A DNA stretch of 64,000 nucleotides. It comes from Ceratothoa steindachneri. Taxonomy: Eukaryota; Arthropoda; Malacostraca; Isopoda; Cymothoidae. Location: the NCBI GenBank assembly GCA_963969495.1, contig OZ018335.1, forward strand, positions 82,132,354 to 82,196,353, read 5' to 3'. The notes below the pieces were generated by a model. That model saw only the letters and a list, made by a program, of their open reading frames with translations. It was not told where the DNA came from and searched no databases. Position 1 is the stretch's first letter; each line of letters begins with the position of its first letter. Positions 1 through 12,737 of this stretch are shown here, in pieces. The position numbers and the translations under genes are program-made.

Positions 1-1565
1 TGGGGGTTTTCGTGAAAGAATATTCAGAAATGAATCATGTTTTATCATAGAGCTAAAAAATGCTATTCACGAAACTATCACTTCTATCAACACTGATAAT
101 TTGAAAAATGTTATAGCAAATCTTTCTCTTCTTATTAATAAGTGCGTAGCGTGCAAATGCTATCATTATAAACTCCAATTCAGTTAAATAAGACCAGAAA
201 TTCCTCTTTAGTCTAATTTAGATTTTTATTTATCTACTTTTATAAACAAATAGTAGTTAGCTCTTTAAAACGAGACAGATTTGTAGTTGTCATCCTGTAT
301 AAAGTAAGATAATAAATATGATATTCGATTTAAGGGTAATTGGATAGCTATGTTTTTTTAAACTTTATTTGCCTTGTGTGTATCTAAAATACTTGTTTCG
401 ACAAAACATTATTTATGGTGACATATTTTAAAATATGACCAACCTCTTTGTAATCTCGTCAAGATTTACTATGATATATGTGCATTATCATATCTTATTC
501 ACATTGAATTAAATTTAGCATTTTATAAATATATTTGCAAGTATTCAAAGTCACTATTGTATTTTGCTCTTAGTGATCGGTTACGGTATATTTTGCAACA
601 CGCACGTCACTTTTATGGTGTGATAGGTGTCTATAATTGATGATAAAACTGCTCAGAAAAAGAGTGAAAACAAGTCACAAGGATTCTGGATAGGTTTACG
701 CAGGATACTACTTTCATTCTGTAGTAGAAGAGCACTGAATTCTCGGACTCTAGGTAGCAGAGTCTTTAGCAACCACTCGCATTACGTTCTATATCTGAGC
801 TGCAGCTCTGCTAGAATTCAAAGCACCTTGTGTTTGCGCATTTAGCCGCTCACATGATTTAACTTGAGAGCAAATAGGTCGAAAACAAAAGATTTACTCC
901 GAGAGAGTTAAGTTCCGCTATCGGTCGATGCGAGGACACCGTTCCTGGTCCGGGCAATGCCACATCTTGGTCACATAGGTACCAAATCATGTCTCTTTGG
1001 TTAGATTGGTTTGAAATAATATGAACAGGGGGATCTTCTCAATCTCATAGAGAATGGCTACTGTGCTTCCTTTTCGAAAACAGGGGTAAGATCACTCTAC
1101 CATACCCGGCTTCTCCCAAATTTCTATAACTTCTAGGGTTGGAAATTTAATGGAGAAATGGGTAAATGTTTGTTAAATTAGCTTTGATCTTAGTCAACGC
1201 AGTCTACATGTTTTCTCTATTGTTCCACTTTCGCTAGTTCCACTCCACTTCCGATGCTCTTCACCGGCAGGAAAATAATATGTGCAAAATCTTACTTCGG
1301 AGATAGCAATACGCTGTGAAGAATTCGATCTAGAAAAGGTCTATGAATCCTCATGGCGATAAGATATCACTGAGACCCTTCCCTCTTCTGCCATTCCCGA
1401 CTCCATCTCACTAGGACTTTTCGTAAACGGGGCTGGCTTAGTAGTCGTGATCTTGCATCGTTTCCTTGGTCTAGTTTTCGACTTACATATTCGCCGCTTT
1501 AGGTTCTCTCGTGACAGTGACAGATACAATATTCATTCCGTTACGTTTAAAAATAAGAATGTTTG
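1..1565. other. AT-rich non-coding DNA, nothing recognised
   Basis: No supported gene, RNA or repeat. The open frames here are under 75 codons, lack recognisable motifs and look like chance frames. It could be intron or intergenic DNA upstream of the cadherin exon at 14339. Confidence 0.5.
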
Positions 1566-2965
1566 TAGGAAAAACGATATCACACCCTCAAAACTAAGGC
1601 CCTGTTCGGTAACCGCAACGTCCTGACATTTTTGGCGGCGTAACCCTATTACTTTCCCACCCCCTATCTACCCTCGCCTCGAGGACCACCGGAAAGGTCT
1701 CCCACAACCACATAATGCTCGAATTATCAAGTTTCGGCCCAAGCAAGCCTAACATTGGTTAAATCGGCAATATTTCCCCTAAGAGCTGGTATTTAATTTC
1801 ACTTCATTAACGAAGTTAGAAGAGAGTCGACCAAAAGCCAGAAGGTTACTTTAGGGACGATCAGAGAAGAACGGTGAGAGGAGAAGGCTTAATTCTGAAG
1901 ACCGCACCCCCCCCGATCCTTTACTTCCCCTAGCCCCAGTGGGGTAGTGAATTATATATGCCGATAACTGCCGAAGAGCAAGGAAATCGAGTTAGTCATC
2001 GAGACAACGAAGTCTGGCTAGAGGCCCGGCAACCAACTAAAGGGACAGAGAAGAAGCTCATCCTGAGACAGTTCCTAGCGGTCACACCGAAAATTAGCAT
2101 CTTGTCCGCTAGAGTGTCCGGCAACCCAACGAAAGGAAAACAGAAGAAGCTCATGCTTAGCCAGCTCCTGGTGTTCACACCGAAATTTAAGTTATCTTGT
2201 ATTGAGAAACAAGCTCAACTATCTTTCGTCAGAGAAACCTCCTATCACGGTTTAAGACAAAACCCAAAGTTAGTCCTGACCATTGAGGCAAAATCCAAAG
2301 TGAACTTCCTCAAACACTCCCCATTCATCAAAAGATTCACTCATTTTCTCATCGCTCGTCAGTACGATTTATTCCAAGAATAACCAGAAGATTGGAAGAA
2401 GCATACTTTCCCCGTCTCGTTGGTGAAATCATCTTACCAACATAACTTGCTCAACGCCATCCGTCGTCCATACCAAATTCATCTGTGGTACTTTAAACAT
2501 ATTCCCACGCCAGGGAAACATCTGGAATATCTGTGAATACGTCCACGCGTCTGCCCTAAACAACATTCTTGCGTCTACCTAAAAATTGAGGCCAAGTTCA
2601 GTCTTCAGTAAGTTACCCTTGTGGTTGTTCTTAAAGGTAAATAAATTCCATTATCCTTTCTTTTAAGGTCGTTCAGCGTTCAATATTAAAGTGAGTTTTG
2701 GGTCAACTAGTACAGTGTATTCATTTCTGTAATTTAGTAAGACTCACTTAAACCCGTTTAATTCATAACTGTGTAGTTTGTTTTCTTAGATTTCATTTTT
2801 TGTTTATGTTTTAATTGAAGGTCTAGTTTCTTATGAGTATTTAACTAGATCCTCGAAATGCTAGGCATGGCACTACAAACCATCAAAGATTAAAATAACG
2901 TAATAATAATATAATATATCACTCTTAGAGGCAACTTAATCGAGGAGTTTTTGAAATACGTAGCA
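1566..2965 (+). repeat. 1.4 kb direct repeat, copy A (LTR-like)
   Basis: This segment recurs in direct orientation at 4937-6378 with many substitutions and small indels. Shared landmarks are a TTTTTGGCGGCGTAACCC block near the start, a frame beginning MPITAEEQ, and an end TTTTTGAARTACGTARCA. Its longest open frame (1958-2383, 141 codons) contains two degenerate internal units and is broken in copy B, so it is probably not a conserved gene. The pair could be LTRs of a large non-autonomous retrotransposon, but no clear TG...CA ends or target duplication were found. It could also be two copies of an interspersed repeat. The GGCGGCG block resembles an LTR end next to a primer site, which would place LTR borders elsewhere. 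Confidence 0.75.
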
Positions 2966-4936
2966 ATACTACGACATAAATATTTGGCTTCAGGTTTTAT
3001 GGGTATCGGAAGAACTCAGTATAGTTGTTTGTCTTGCTTTCCCTTCAGGAACAGTAAATACGTGCCTAGCGTTCGAGGAAAAGTTAAAAATAAAAGATCT
3101 GTCAATAAATTTGTGGTTAATTGCCTGTTAATTTCATGAATTAATTTTTTGATTAAGTGGTATTCCAATTAGCAGAAAGTGTTGGGTTAAGGGTGAGTTA
3201 GGCAGCGCTTCCTTGTTCAAGGTTGTATAAGTACCTGAGCGTACAGCGGTGAGAGTTTGATGGACATTCACAAAATGACATCGTTCGAAAAATTCTACCA
3301 ACAAGGCTAATTTCTTGGAGTAGAACGCAAAGACATGGATGCCTACGTTCTGGAAGAACAGAGAATATAAATCGAATATAGAAGAAGAGATTAGAAAAGA
3401 GAATGCGAAGAAAGAAGAATAGAGATGAAGAGAGAAATCGAGGAAAGAAGAAGAGAGTGGAAAAAGAGGAAAACAGATGGAAAGAGAAACAGAATAAAGG
3501 ATAATACTGAATCACAGAAAATAGAAGAAGAAATAATACAGAGTGATAGCGAAGGAGAAAAAACAAGAATACAGTGGAAAATAGAATCAGAAAAAAGATG
3601 AATACCGAGGGAAAGTAAAACAAAAGAAAGAATAATACAGTTGAAAAGAGAAGCAAAGAAATAACAATAAGGATAGAAAGAGAAACCCTAAGAAAGAAGA
3701 ATGAAGATAAAAAGAGAAGGCGAAGAAAGAAGAATACAGATGTAAAGAGAAGCAGAAGAAAGAAAAATTAAGATAGGGAGAGAGTAGAGGAAAGAAGAAT
3801 ACAGAGGGAAAGAGATCTCGCGCAAGCAGAAATAGAAGCCAAGGAAAGGAGAATAAAGAGGGAAAGAGAAGCAAAAGAAAAAAGATAATGATAGGAAGAG
3901 TGGTAGAAGGAAGGAGAATACAGATGGAATGAGGACTAGCACAAGCGGAAAGAGGAGAGAGAGAAGAAAAAGAAAGAATGCTCGCACATCAAAGGGCATT
4001 GAGAGAGGGTCAGATTATAGAAGCGGATAAAGAGTATCTCCGAACCTCAGTAGTCTTCCCCGAGAACGAAACGTCCACGGAGTTACCAATAAAACCCCAA
4101 GTCACCGTGAGAGACATGCCCAATAACGATCCCTAAAGAAAAATTTTCCCTCCCATTAAATCGAATCCAAACCCGACCTTCCAGTTTAGCTTGGTAGAGG
4201 ATGACGATAGGACTCCTGTTTCCATCACTTATGCAACCATGTAACAGGCCACCATAGCCATAATGTGGGGATTAAAGTTAGTCAGTTGCCATAAAAAAGG
4301 TAGTACGAGTAGGTTGGAATACAATTTTCCGTTATGACATATTTGGAAAGACCCAATAACCCAAATGGCCTACTCATGCACTGTAAAGTATTAATCATCG
4401 AGCACCACTTTAATATTAATTATATCAAAGGTGCTGATATATTAAAGCCTCTGTATAACCTGAGTCGAAATCCCATCGAGAGTTAATTCATCTCCCGTTA
4501 ATCCTAAAACCATTCTTCATTTTTTAGGAGTTCATGTTTTGGGTATATATTTAAGTTCCTAAGGTTTAGAAATGTAAGGAAGTAGCTGGCTAGATACCAC
4601 TTTAGAGCAAGGCTCCTTTTTTTATTGTTTTTTGCTTTTCTTTGTGTAATCGATGATTTAGTTTTTGTTTTTTGTCGGTTAAATTAGGGGTTGGAAAACG
4701 TACCCCAGTAGGCTCACGAGGCCTATGGCGATCTCATGCCTTTGTACGCACTCGCGTGTGCGCCTGAGTTCAAAGAAACTTAAGTTAATAGGATGGTTGA
4801 CCCCACCTAACCGAAAGAATCAGTAGTAGAGTCTAAGATATGTAAGTTTGCTTTTGTCGATGATGTTTCTTTGTTTATTTTTGTTTTTTTACTCTAGTTA
4901 CCCCTCTCCCCATTAACCTCCTCGAAGGAAGGAATA
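2966..4936 (+). pseudogene. Broken gag-like ORF, charged coiled coil, between the direct repeats
   Basis: The plus strand from about 3330 to 4280 is strongly purine-rich. Read in several frames it gives very charged helices rich in E, R and K, for example EERRIQRERDLAQAEIEAKE near 3785-3840. Imperfect repeats of about 45 bp underlie the helix, which suggests a coiled coil built by tandem duplication. A less repetitive stretch follows (about 3950-4240) with PIKPQVTVRDMPNND and later FQFSLVEDDDRTPVSITYAT. Stops and frameshifts occur throughout. Position between two direct repeats and a charged coiled coil fit a gag-like product of a non-autonomous LTR element, but no capsid or zinc-knuckle motif is visible, so the identity is inference. 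The minus-strand frames here (poly F/S/L) are shadows of the purine bias. Confidence 0.45.
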
Positions 4937-6378
4937 TAGGGAAATCGATATCCCACACTCAAAACTGAGGCTCTGTTCCGTAATCGCAATGTCCTTACAT
5001 TTTTGGCGGCGTAACCCTATTACTGACCCCCGCCCCCTCTCTCTCCTCGCCTCGAGGGACACCAGAAAGGTCTCCCACAACCACATAATGCTCGAATCTT
5101 TAAGTTACGGCCCAAGCGAGGCTAACAATGATTAAACCGGCAATATTTCCTCCAAGAGTTGGTATTTAATTTCACTTCATGAACGAAATTAGAAGAGAGT
5201 CGCCTAAAAGCCAGAAGGTGACTTTAGGTCTAAGTGAAAGACGCTCGGAGAAGCACCGTGAGAGGAGGAGGCCTAATTTCGAAGACCATACCCCCTTCCT
5301 TCTCCGTTCCCTACCTCAGTAAGGGTGGTGAAGTATATATGCCTATAACTGCCGAAGAACAAGCAGATCGAGTTAGTCATCGAGACAACGAAGTCCGGCT
5401 AGAGGCCCGGTAACCAACGAAAGGAACAGAGAAGAAGCTTATCCTGAGCTAGTCCCTACTGTTCACACCAAAAATGAGCATCTTGTCTCAGTTAGATCGA
5501 GTTGGCGATCGAGACTACAAAGTCCGGCTAATTTCCCGGCAACCCTACGAAAAGAACACAGAAGAAGCTTATGCTGAGCCAGTTCCTGGTGGTCACACCG
5601 AAATTTAAGTTAGCTTGTATTGAGAAACAAGCTCAACTATTTTTCGTCAGACAAACAGCCTATCCCGTTTTACAACAAAACCCAGAGATAGTCCTCACCA
5701 TTAAGGAATGCTCCAAAGTGAACTTCCTCAAACACTCAACATTTGTTAAAAGATTCACTCGTCTGCTCATCGGTCGTCAGTGTGAATTATTCCAAGATTA
5801 ACCAGAAGATTGGAAGAAGCATACTTTGGTGAAATCATCTTACCAACATAACGAACGTAACGCCATCCGTCACCCGTACCGAATTTATCTGCGATTCTTT
5901 AATCATATTCTCGCGCCAGACAAACATCTTGAAGGTCTATGAATACGTCCACGCGTCTGCCCTCAAACAACATTCTTGCGTCTACCTAAAAATTGAGGCT
6001 AAGCTCAGTCTCCAACCCGATTCCCTTGTGGTTGTTATTTTTTAAAGGTATATAAATTCCATTATAATTATTTCTTCAAGGTCAATTAGCGTTCAATATT
6101 AAAATGAGTTTTGGGTCAATCAGTACAGTGTATTCATTTATGTAATTTTGTAAGACTCACTTAAACCCGTCTAATTCCTAACTGTGTAGTTTGTTTGGTT
6201 AGATTTCATTATTTGTTCATGTTTTAATTAAAGGTCTATTTTCTTAGAAGTATTTAATTTAATCCTCAAAACGCTGAGCATGGCACTAGAAACCCTCAAA
6301 AATTAAAATAACGTAATAATAATATAATATATCACTCTTAGAGGAAACTTAATCCAGGAGTTTTTGAAGTACGTAACA
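4937..6378 (+). repeat. 1.4 kb direct repeat, copy B (LTR-like)
   Basis: Second copy of the repeat at 1566-2965, same orientation, offset about 3.4 kb. It retains the GGCGGCGTAACCC block near 5007, the MPITAEEQ start at about 5339 and the terminal ACGTAACA. The best open frame left is 5571-5801, matching the C-terminal half of the copy A frame (shared motifs TPKFKL, CIEKQAQL, KVNFLKHS). Divergence between the copies is substantial, so if they are LTRs the insertion is old. Confidence 0.75.
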
Positions 6379-8183
6379 AACCTATACGTACGTAAACTAG
6401 GGTACCACTAAGTCAGCTGTTCTCTACTAGTAGCTGCGCATATATTCTGCTAATCTAGCTGTAATACACGGTTCGGTATCGGAGATAACGTGGTGTCTTA
6501 GGTTTGTAGACCATATTGATATCAATAGCGACTCAAACAACGCCTGAATACTCTCTTTGGATTGAAATCTCTGCACCCGCTTATTCGCAATTTCTGAGAC
6601 GACAAGGCTACCAAGAGCCGGTCGAATATCAAGATTTCATCCTTCTGAGTTCCTGAACATGTAGGAATTTCTAGGAATGCTGGCACTTCCTCACCCTTTC
6701 TACATGGCAGGATAAGTCCAGCAGGTAGAACTGCGTAGGAAAGAAGATAAGAGATGGCAAGAGAGAACATAAATTGCGTGTCATCGCACCGCCTCTGTAC
6801 ACATGCATGTACCACCCAATTTCTCTGTGACTCGGATCGCTTTTTTTCCTATTTCATTTTGGCAGACTCACCATCATTGGATGAAGAATCAGCCTACACA
6901 GTCCTCCGATGACTGATTTGTCGCCTATTCTTTTTGAAGTTCTCATTCTTGGAGATATTTTCCCCATTACCGATGCCGGTACAGGTACGAGCGAGAACGG
7001 CACCGGTTTTCTCATTAGAGCCTATGGTAGATTCAAGTATAGAGAGTTGTGAACTGTCTGACATTTTATTTGACCTTCTTGCGTGTTTTTGGACCAGAAA
7101 GAGGTTGTCCTATCCCCCTTTCCGGAGTTGACGCCTGCGTTCTTCCCTCTGGTATTGTTTTTTGGCCAGTTCTTTGTAATTTGTTGTTTTTTCTTCTGTT
7201 CTTGTTTCGGCTAACTTGATTACAGCCAGATAAACCCTTCTAGACAATCTTGATGTAGGAGAATAGCATAATGCTCCCAAGTTTTGCCCAACTCCCTTCC
7301 GGGCGGGCCGCTTATCAACCCTTTCCCTTCCGGTCCAATATCTGATGGTCTACAGGCGGAAGAAACCGTCGGCCATTTCAGCTAACTACCGAGTTCCTTC
7401 CCGGACTATTCATCGATAAATGGGAGCCCATCTTCACTTCCGATAGTTGCTGGAAGTTTATAAAGGACGAAATGGAGTAGCTTGACATCTAATCTGCTTC
7501 CAGCGCCCTGAGAACCTCTCCCGAGCTTCGAGTATAAAAGACGAATTCTTTTAACCCTCAGTAGTAGAGCTTGCACAGCATCTGGCGGGGCAGAAATGGC
7601 TATCTATCGGTGTAGTGGTAATTCGTCGGAGCATCAAGTCTTCAGAGAGGAGATCGGTCTCAGTTAGGGAGGCTCTTTACCCCGTTGGTCTGCGAGTCAG
7701 TGCGGACCCAAGCTCGTACTCACGTGTAAGAGCCGAAGCTATAAACAGCCTCACTCTGGTTCCCTAAGCGAGAAAAATATATCTCGGCTTTTCTCCCTGA
7801 CCTTACGCGTCCATAGGTTACTTCGTCCTTCCCCCCTCACAGAGGCATCCAAGATTCCTCGGAGTTCACGAGCGTGGGGCCCTCTGTAACAAGAAGCTCC
7901 CGTCACCGCCTTCTTCCAGCAAAATCGTGACGGAATTGTGGGATCAGGTCGGTCTCTTGAGAACCTACCTCATTGTCTCTACCCCTTATCTCACCACCTT
8001 CACTCACCAGCGCCACCCGAACATCAGGTTCCAAGGTAACCCTTCCCTTCCACATTCCCCGACTTCACCGTGAAGCTTACCAGCATTACAAGTGTATAGG
8101 GATTTGTATGGTGAATAGTAATTTTCAAGCCAAGTGAGATATCCAAGATTAACTTATTAATTTATCTCTCAAAGCACATTATT

Positions 8184-8185
<2 letters not shown>
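6379..8185. other. Unclassified segment, moderately GC-rich after 7250
   Basis: No gene recognised. A minus-strand frame at 6522-6815 (97 codons) has no recognisable motif. From about 7250 to 8060 base composition becomes more GC-rich than the flanks, and a core-promoter-like arrangement sits at 7533-7562. Together these could reflect the LTR or 5' region of an unidentified retroelement, but no terminal repeats were found. Confidence 0.4.
7533..7562 (+). promoter_or_regulatory. TATA box plus arthropod-type initiator
   Basis: TATAAAAG at 7533-7540 is followed by TCAGT at 7558-7562. The initiator A lies 27 bases after the first T of the TATA box, which is the usual spacing for arthropod RNA polymerase II promoters. 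No coding gene starts downstream, so a retroelement promoter or chance are both possible. Confidence 0.3.

Positions 8186-8224
<39 letters not shown>
8186..8224. repeat. (TA)n microsatellite
   Basis: About 19 uninterrupted TA units. Confidence 0.95.
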
Positions 8225-8226
<2 letters not shown>

Positions 8227-8419
8227 TTGTTTAGTGTTCCTAAAACTTTATTTTCATATTGTTGTATATTTAACTTCCTTTGGGTCGCTTGCTGGCAAAG
8301 TTCATTCCAATCCCTCCGTAGCCAACCTCTACGCACTCTGAGTCAATAAACGCATTTAGGACACGGGCCGAACGAAGTATAAGGAGTAGTACGACGACTC
8401 TTCTGCATTCGGGCTAATA

Positions 8420-8421
<2 letters not shown>

Positions 8422-8463
<42 letters not shown>
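8422..8463. repeat. (TA)n microsatellite
   Basis: About 21 TA units, roughly 200 bp from the array at 8186. The stretch between them has no recognisable content. Confidence 0.95.
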
Positions 8464-8468
<5 letters not shown>

Positions 8469-8954
8469 TCGGGGACAACTCCAATCACCCCTCGACCTAT
8501 TCCTCGACACTTGAGGATGAACTATTAATCCCAAATAAGACAATTTAGAACGTTATTGAATATAAAATAGTTATAAATATAAGCTGAAATATAAAAGCTT
8601 TTCTTAAAGTTATGATTTTAGAAACAATAGAATTTTTACTAGTTAAACATTTAGTAAAATAATAAGTAATTAAAACATACAAACATAATTTTCGATCGAA
8701 TTATTATTATTATCCATATTTAGGAATAGCATGATAAATTATAAAAAGTTTGACTAAATATGTTGTATCATGAGACATCAAAGATTTTAAAAATTCTGCC
8801 CATATCAGCAAGAGTTTAAGAAATCGTAAAACTGACATTCAATTGATTGAAACAACAAAATCCAAATTGGATCCAGTAGATTCAATAGAACTTTTATGAC
8901 AATGTTGTTGACAGACTGTCCTCATGTCTATCCATAAAATAATTTTGTGTTCAT
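8464..8954. other. AT-rich non-coding DNA
   Basis: Very AT-rich; nothing recognised. Confidence 0.5.
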
Positions 8955-9180
8955 AAAAATTGCACACCTTCACATACGAGGCTTTTCTGAATGAATATTC
9001 CCCGAAATTTATTAGGAAGCGCGAGTGGCCACGCAAAGTCCAGGATACAACCCATCGGATTATTCAATTTAAGAGTTACTGAAAGAGAAGATGCTGGCGA
9101 ACAGCAGGAAGAATTCATGTGTCCTAAATTTAAAGGCAAAATACTACATTCATGTCAAGGAATTGAATTTAATGAGGTAA
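8955..9180 (+). pseudogene. Mariner-like transposase C-terminal remnant
   Basis: Frameshifted plus-strand reading gives fragments in the order expected for the C-terminal catalytic region of an IS630/Tc1/mariner transposase: a NFPEFI-like stretch, WP..V.D, then NPSDYSI followed by ELLKEKMLANSRKN and LKAK. In intact relatives this reads WPP.SPD.NPLDY..WG.L...V, where the D of LDY is the third catalytic acid. Stops and frame changes interrupt it, and no N-terminal part or terminal repeats were found. Short length and decay leave some doubt. Confidence 0.5.
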
Positions 9181-10059
9181 AATGAAGCATCTGATTAGGT
9201 TTCAACAGAATGGTAATCAAATTGATCATTTACTAAGATAAATAAAATGACTTGTATATTTTTATTGTATTTTTTATTATTATACATAGAATGGGAGAAA
9301 AGTTGCATGTATCCTTTTCAATTTTTGTCCTCTGGAGGCAAAATGTTATTGTACAATGAATAAAATTCTCGTCAAAATAAGCCAACTGATAACTTAGATA
9401 GACTAGTGTAAAAAATGCGAACATTTTGACGGTTCACCCTTGTGGAAAATAAAGAAATCAATATTCTACGCTCAATTAATATATGTAGATACTATATTTC
9501 ATCAGGTAATCTGCATAATATCTTGTAAATAGTAAATGTAAATAAATTATTCAGATTAAATTATTTTGTATTTTTTAAGATGTATTATTTGTAGAAATTT
9601 GTATTAATTTGTGAATTTATATGTAAAATAAATCATTCTAACTACCTTGATTTAAAAAAAAAAGGTTAGCAAAAAAATTAGCTTCGCTGTAAACGTTATG
9701 AGGAACTGAGAAACTGCTAAATGCCATAGAAGAGAGGCCAGCTCGGAGGAAAGACGTTTAAAGCTCACTTGAATCACAAGTTCGTCCGGCTGATGGGGAA
9801 TAGGGGACTGGGGCTTGCTTCGCTTGCAATTTCGTACAGTTGATGGGAAACAGGGTCTTTAGTGGGAGGAGGTTATAACTTTAATGATCTAACCAATCAC
9901 CGAGAGAGCATTAGTCTTATAAAATGGTGGATTCAGCACTTGTGTTATAATGCTACATCTTATATAAATGGTTTAGTCAGTAATATATTTCTTTTGCTAC
10001 TTTTAATTCCGCGCATGCGTGTCTTCTGTCGCCCGTTCTCTCTACTCCTATCACAGTAG
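9181..10059. other. AT-rich non-coding DNA
   Basis: No gene or repeat recognised; an A-run lies at about 9653-9663. Confidence 0.5.
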
Positions 10060-10895
10060 CCTCAGTTCTGCATTATCTGTGATGAAAGCAATAAAATTGG
10101 AAAAGGCAAGCTATGTTACTTAAACTTTAAGCTGCTAGCTCTTAGGCGAATAACTCAGGGTGCTTGGGTGTCAATCTGAGGACGGTGCAGAGAATCAAGA
10201 AAGAGTTGGATGAGTGACGCTGTGATTGTGAGGATACGGCGGCTCAGATGCTTCACTGTAAGTGTTTTGATATCATAAGAACCACTAAATTGTTGTGGAT
10301 ATCCAAGCCATCAATAGTAATGATCACAGCAGTTCAATGCTGCCCATAGCTATGTAAAAGAGTGTGGATGAGTAATGAATCGTGAAGGTAATTAAAAAAA
10401 ACATCCGCGAATACTCATTTAAAATGAGAAAAAAACAATTTCTCCTACAAAAGGAAGGATAAGTGGAAGAAAGTTCTAGCGAAGCTTGTAAACTCTGGCA
10501 TAATTTAGTTCTTCTCAGAGAAGAAAAATTTCTTTCGGAGCATTTGGTGATTTCGCGAGACAATCACTCGCTTGCCTCATCCCTCAAAGGTGGGTCGTTC
10601 GCGAGTCATGAGGACAAAGTTCCCGTTCCAAATCGAAATGTTGTGGGTGGTCATTATCGAGGGCCAAGTTATGCCCTCGTTCTATTCGCGGAGGGTATTA
10701 TCAAGTTCCACGAGGAGTTAGTTTTGTCCTGCTCCAGTAAGTGGCCAGTGGAAGGTTGTAGGTGTAGTACCATGACTATACACAAGGCACAAAAGCGGGA
10801 ATACCATGTCGTGGCTGACAAACAATTTCTTGGACGTCATTACTCCGGCATGGTGCTTCCTACCTCCCCAGAATGCAAGCTACCGAACGAATACT
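10060..10895 (+). pseudogene. Degenerate mariner-like transposase (near full length)
   Basis: Across frames, the plus strand follows a mariner-like transposase from N to C terminus. A helix-turn-helix segment LGVNLRTVQRIKKELDE lies near 10160-10215, then MRKKQFLLQK near 10425-10450, then VMRTKFPFQIEMLWVV and EGQVMPSFY near 10600-10685, then a degenerate DSAPAH..K..TQ.WL..NF segment and a P.NA.Y end near 10780-10895. The 144-codon open frame at 10463-10897 is mostly out of register with these motifs, so it is a chance frame over a dead gene. The order resembles transposases usually described as DD37D (maT-like), though the catalytic residues are lost. The copy at 15560-16480 on the other strand looks like the same family. 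Confidence 0.6.
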
Positions 10896-11988
10896 AAGTG
10901 TGGTACGTGGTTGAAAGAGGCAAAACTCTTTTTGCATCACTAAAGTGGAGCTTGGGTATAGGATCGCTACAGTTTTATTATTATTATTATTATAGTTGAA
11001 GAGAGGAAGCGTCGAGAAGGCTTTCAGCAGGTTTCGATGCCACCTGGACTCAGTGGTTGAGGCCGACGGCAATTTCATTAAATAAAATGACTAGAACAAT
11101 CCTTCAAGTCTTTATCATTGGTAACTTTGGTAAATATTTCTACTTAAATGACATTTCTGCTATTTTCTCTTATAGTGAAGCTAGGCAAAAAATTACCCTG
11201 TGCACACACTCTCTCTCTCTTTCTTTCTTTATATATATATATATATATATATATGATATTAATAGGTAATATAACTGCAGGTAGAGGTAATTGGGATAAA
11301 TATGGTGGACGGCAAGTGTAGAGAAGCAGTTAAGATTCGAGGAGAAACGACGTAAATTACTAAATAAGGAAAAGAGGGCAATAACACACCAGAATTAGGA
11401 GAGAAATAATGGATAATAATGATTAATAATAAAATATGGATAATAATGATTTACTTAGTGGAGATGATATCAAAGACGGTGGGGAATCATGTGAGTAAGG
11501 GTGGTTTGGGTCACTTTTGGGAACGGTGGACTCTGGGTCGCGTGTCATGAATAACATCAGTGTTTATTTAATCTTATCCAAGTAATTTGTTGATTAGGGT
11601 TAATCCGCTTAATCTCTTAAGCAAAGCTCGACTATTGGGCCGGGTGGGGGCAGTATTCTAAAAAATTATGTACCTACATAAAATCGTTTGCGATCGCGCG
11701 GAAAACGTACACGGTGAAAACGTGTTTACTATCATCTTTGAGTCTTTCCATTACTCCCAAGGATACGGTGCATGGGCGAAGATGCTGTAGCTGACACCTT
11801 GGCATTGCGGGGCCTCCAGTCTCCAATGCTTTTGGGAGGACCTGCGGCTACACGCAGTTTTGCTTCTTCTATCTTCCACAATTTTCCTTTAGATGTCATC
11901 TTAAAATCCTTTAGCTGTAGATTCATTCATTGTTCTTCGCTTTAACTTATAATAAAAAGTCTGTGGTGGAGAAAAATTAATTTGGTGT
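10896..11988. other. Non-coding DNA with short simple repeats
   Basis: Contains a short (TTA)n run near 10977-10994 and a (TA)n run at 11230-11254. The minus-strand frame at 11732-11926 has no recognisable motif. The solo LTR begins at 11989. Confidence 0.5.
11230..11254. repeat. (TA)n microsatellite
   Basis: About 12 TA units after a pyrimidine run. Confidence 0.9.
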
Positions 11989-12737
11989 TGTGGGGGAGCG
12001 GTTTGTGTGTGTGTCTGTAGGGCCATTCTCTCACGCCCCTTTACAAATATCTTTCCCTACCCCTGAGTGAGTGTGGAGGTATAATTTGCCTTCCGATTTT
12101 TTATATTATGAATACGAATAATAACCGATTGTATTCTCTTTTCAGAGATATATTTTGTTCAGACTATATCAATATTTATATAATTTTGAAAGTTAGGAGT
12201 ATCCTAAAATTTATTTGTCCAGCGAATTGGGATATTGCCCTAGCATTGCATCCTGTGTCTTCAAAGAGTAAAGCTTCAGCGGACTGTGAGAGGAATCCTC
12301 GAGGCGAGCGTTCCGCCCAACCCAGCCCTGAAATGGAGGGCGTTACCTGCACTGCCTACCTGCATTGGCTGACGAGCCTGTCCTCCTTCTTATTGGACAA
12401 CTACGACTTCTACCTCCCCCCCCCCGCCTTCAAGTGATAGCCCTGTGCCCCTTCTCGTTCGGGTGTTGTTTTTTTGTTTTGTTGTGTGTATCTTGTTGTG
12501 TAGCCTGTCATATTTTTTGTTTTCGGTTGGAAGAAGTTAAATTTGTATAGAATATTTATTTTGAATGCGCATCGGTGTTTTTTTTTTGTCAATATAAACT
12601 GTTATTAAAACTGTATTTTTTTGTAAAGTAAAGGACTGTATATTAAATCCTATTAATTCTTCCTCGGGGTTCTCAAGGTATATAAATTCTAGGATAAGGT
12701 TGGAACGCGGGGTTAGTGTTGCTTTCGGCCCGCTACA
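11989..12737 (+). mobile_element. Solo LTR of a Ty3/gypsy element
   Basis: Begins TGTGGGGGAGCG, ends GGCCCGCTACA, and is flanked by the 4 bp direct repeat GTGT (11985-11988 and 12738-12741), as expected for an integrated LTR. The same family occurs in minus orientation at 34626-35122. Shared blocks are a GGAGCG start, GGGCCATTC about 35 bases in, a GTAAA..AAAGGACT..TA.AT block near the 3' part, and the GGCCCGCTACA end. No internal region adjoins it, so it is most simply a solo LTR left by LTR-LTR recombination. The 109-codon frame at 12108-12437 lies inside and is probably chance. It is about 250 bp longer than the other copy, so an internal insertion or expansion is likely. Confidence 0.75.

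Noticed and set aside
3198..3999. Minus-strand ORFs rich in Phe, Ser and Leu (three overlapping, 95-152 codons)
   Set aside because: They are the antisense of a purine-rich repeat and overlap one another; no motif other than composition.
10463..10897. 144-codon ORF as a novel protein
   Set aside because: Other frames of the same stretch give ordered mariner transposase motifs, so this frame is a by-product.
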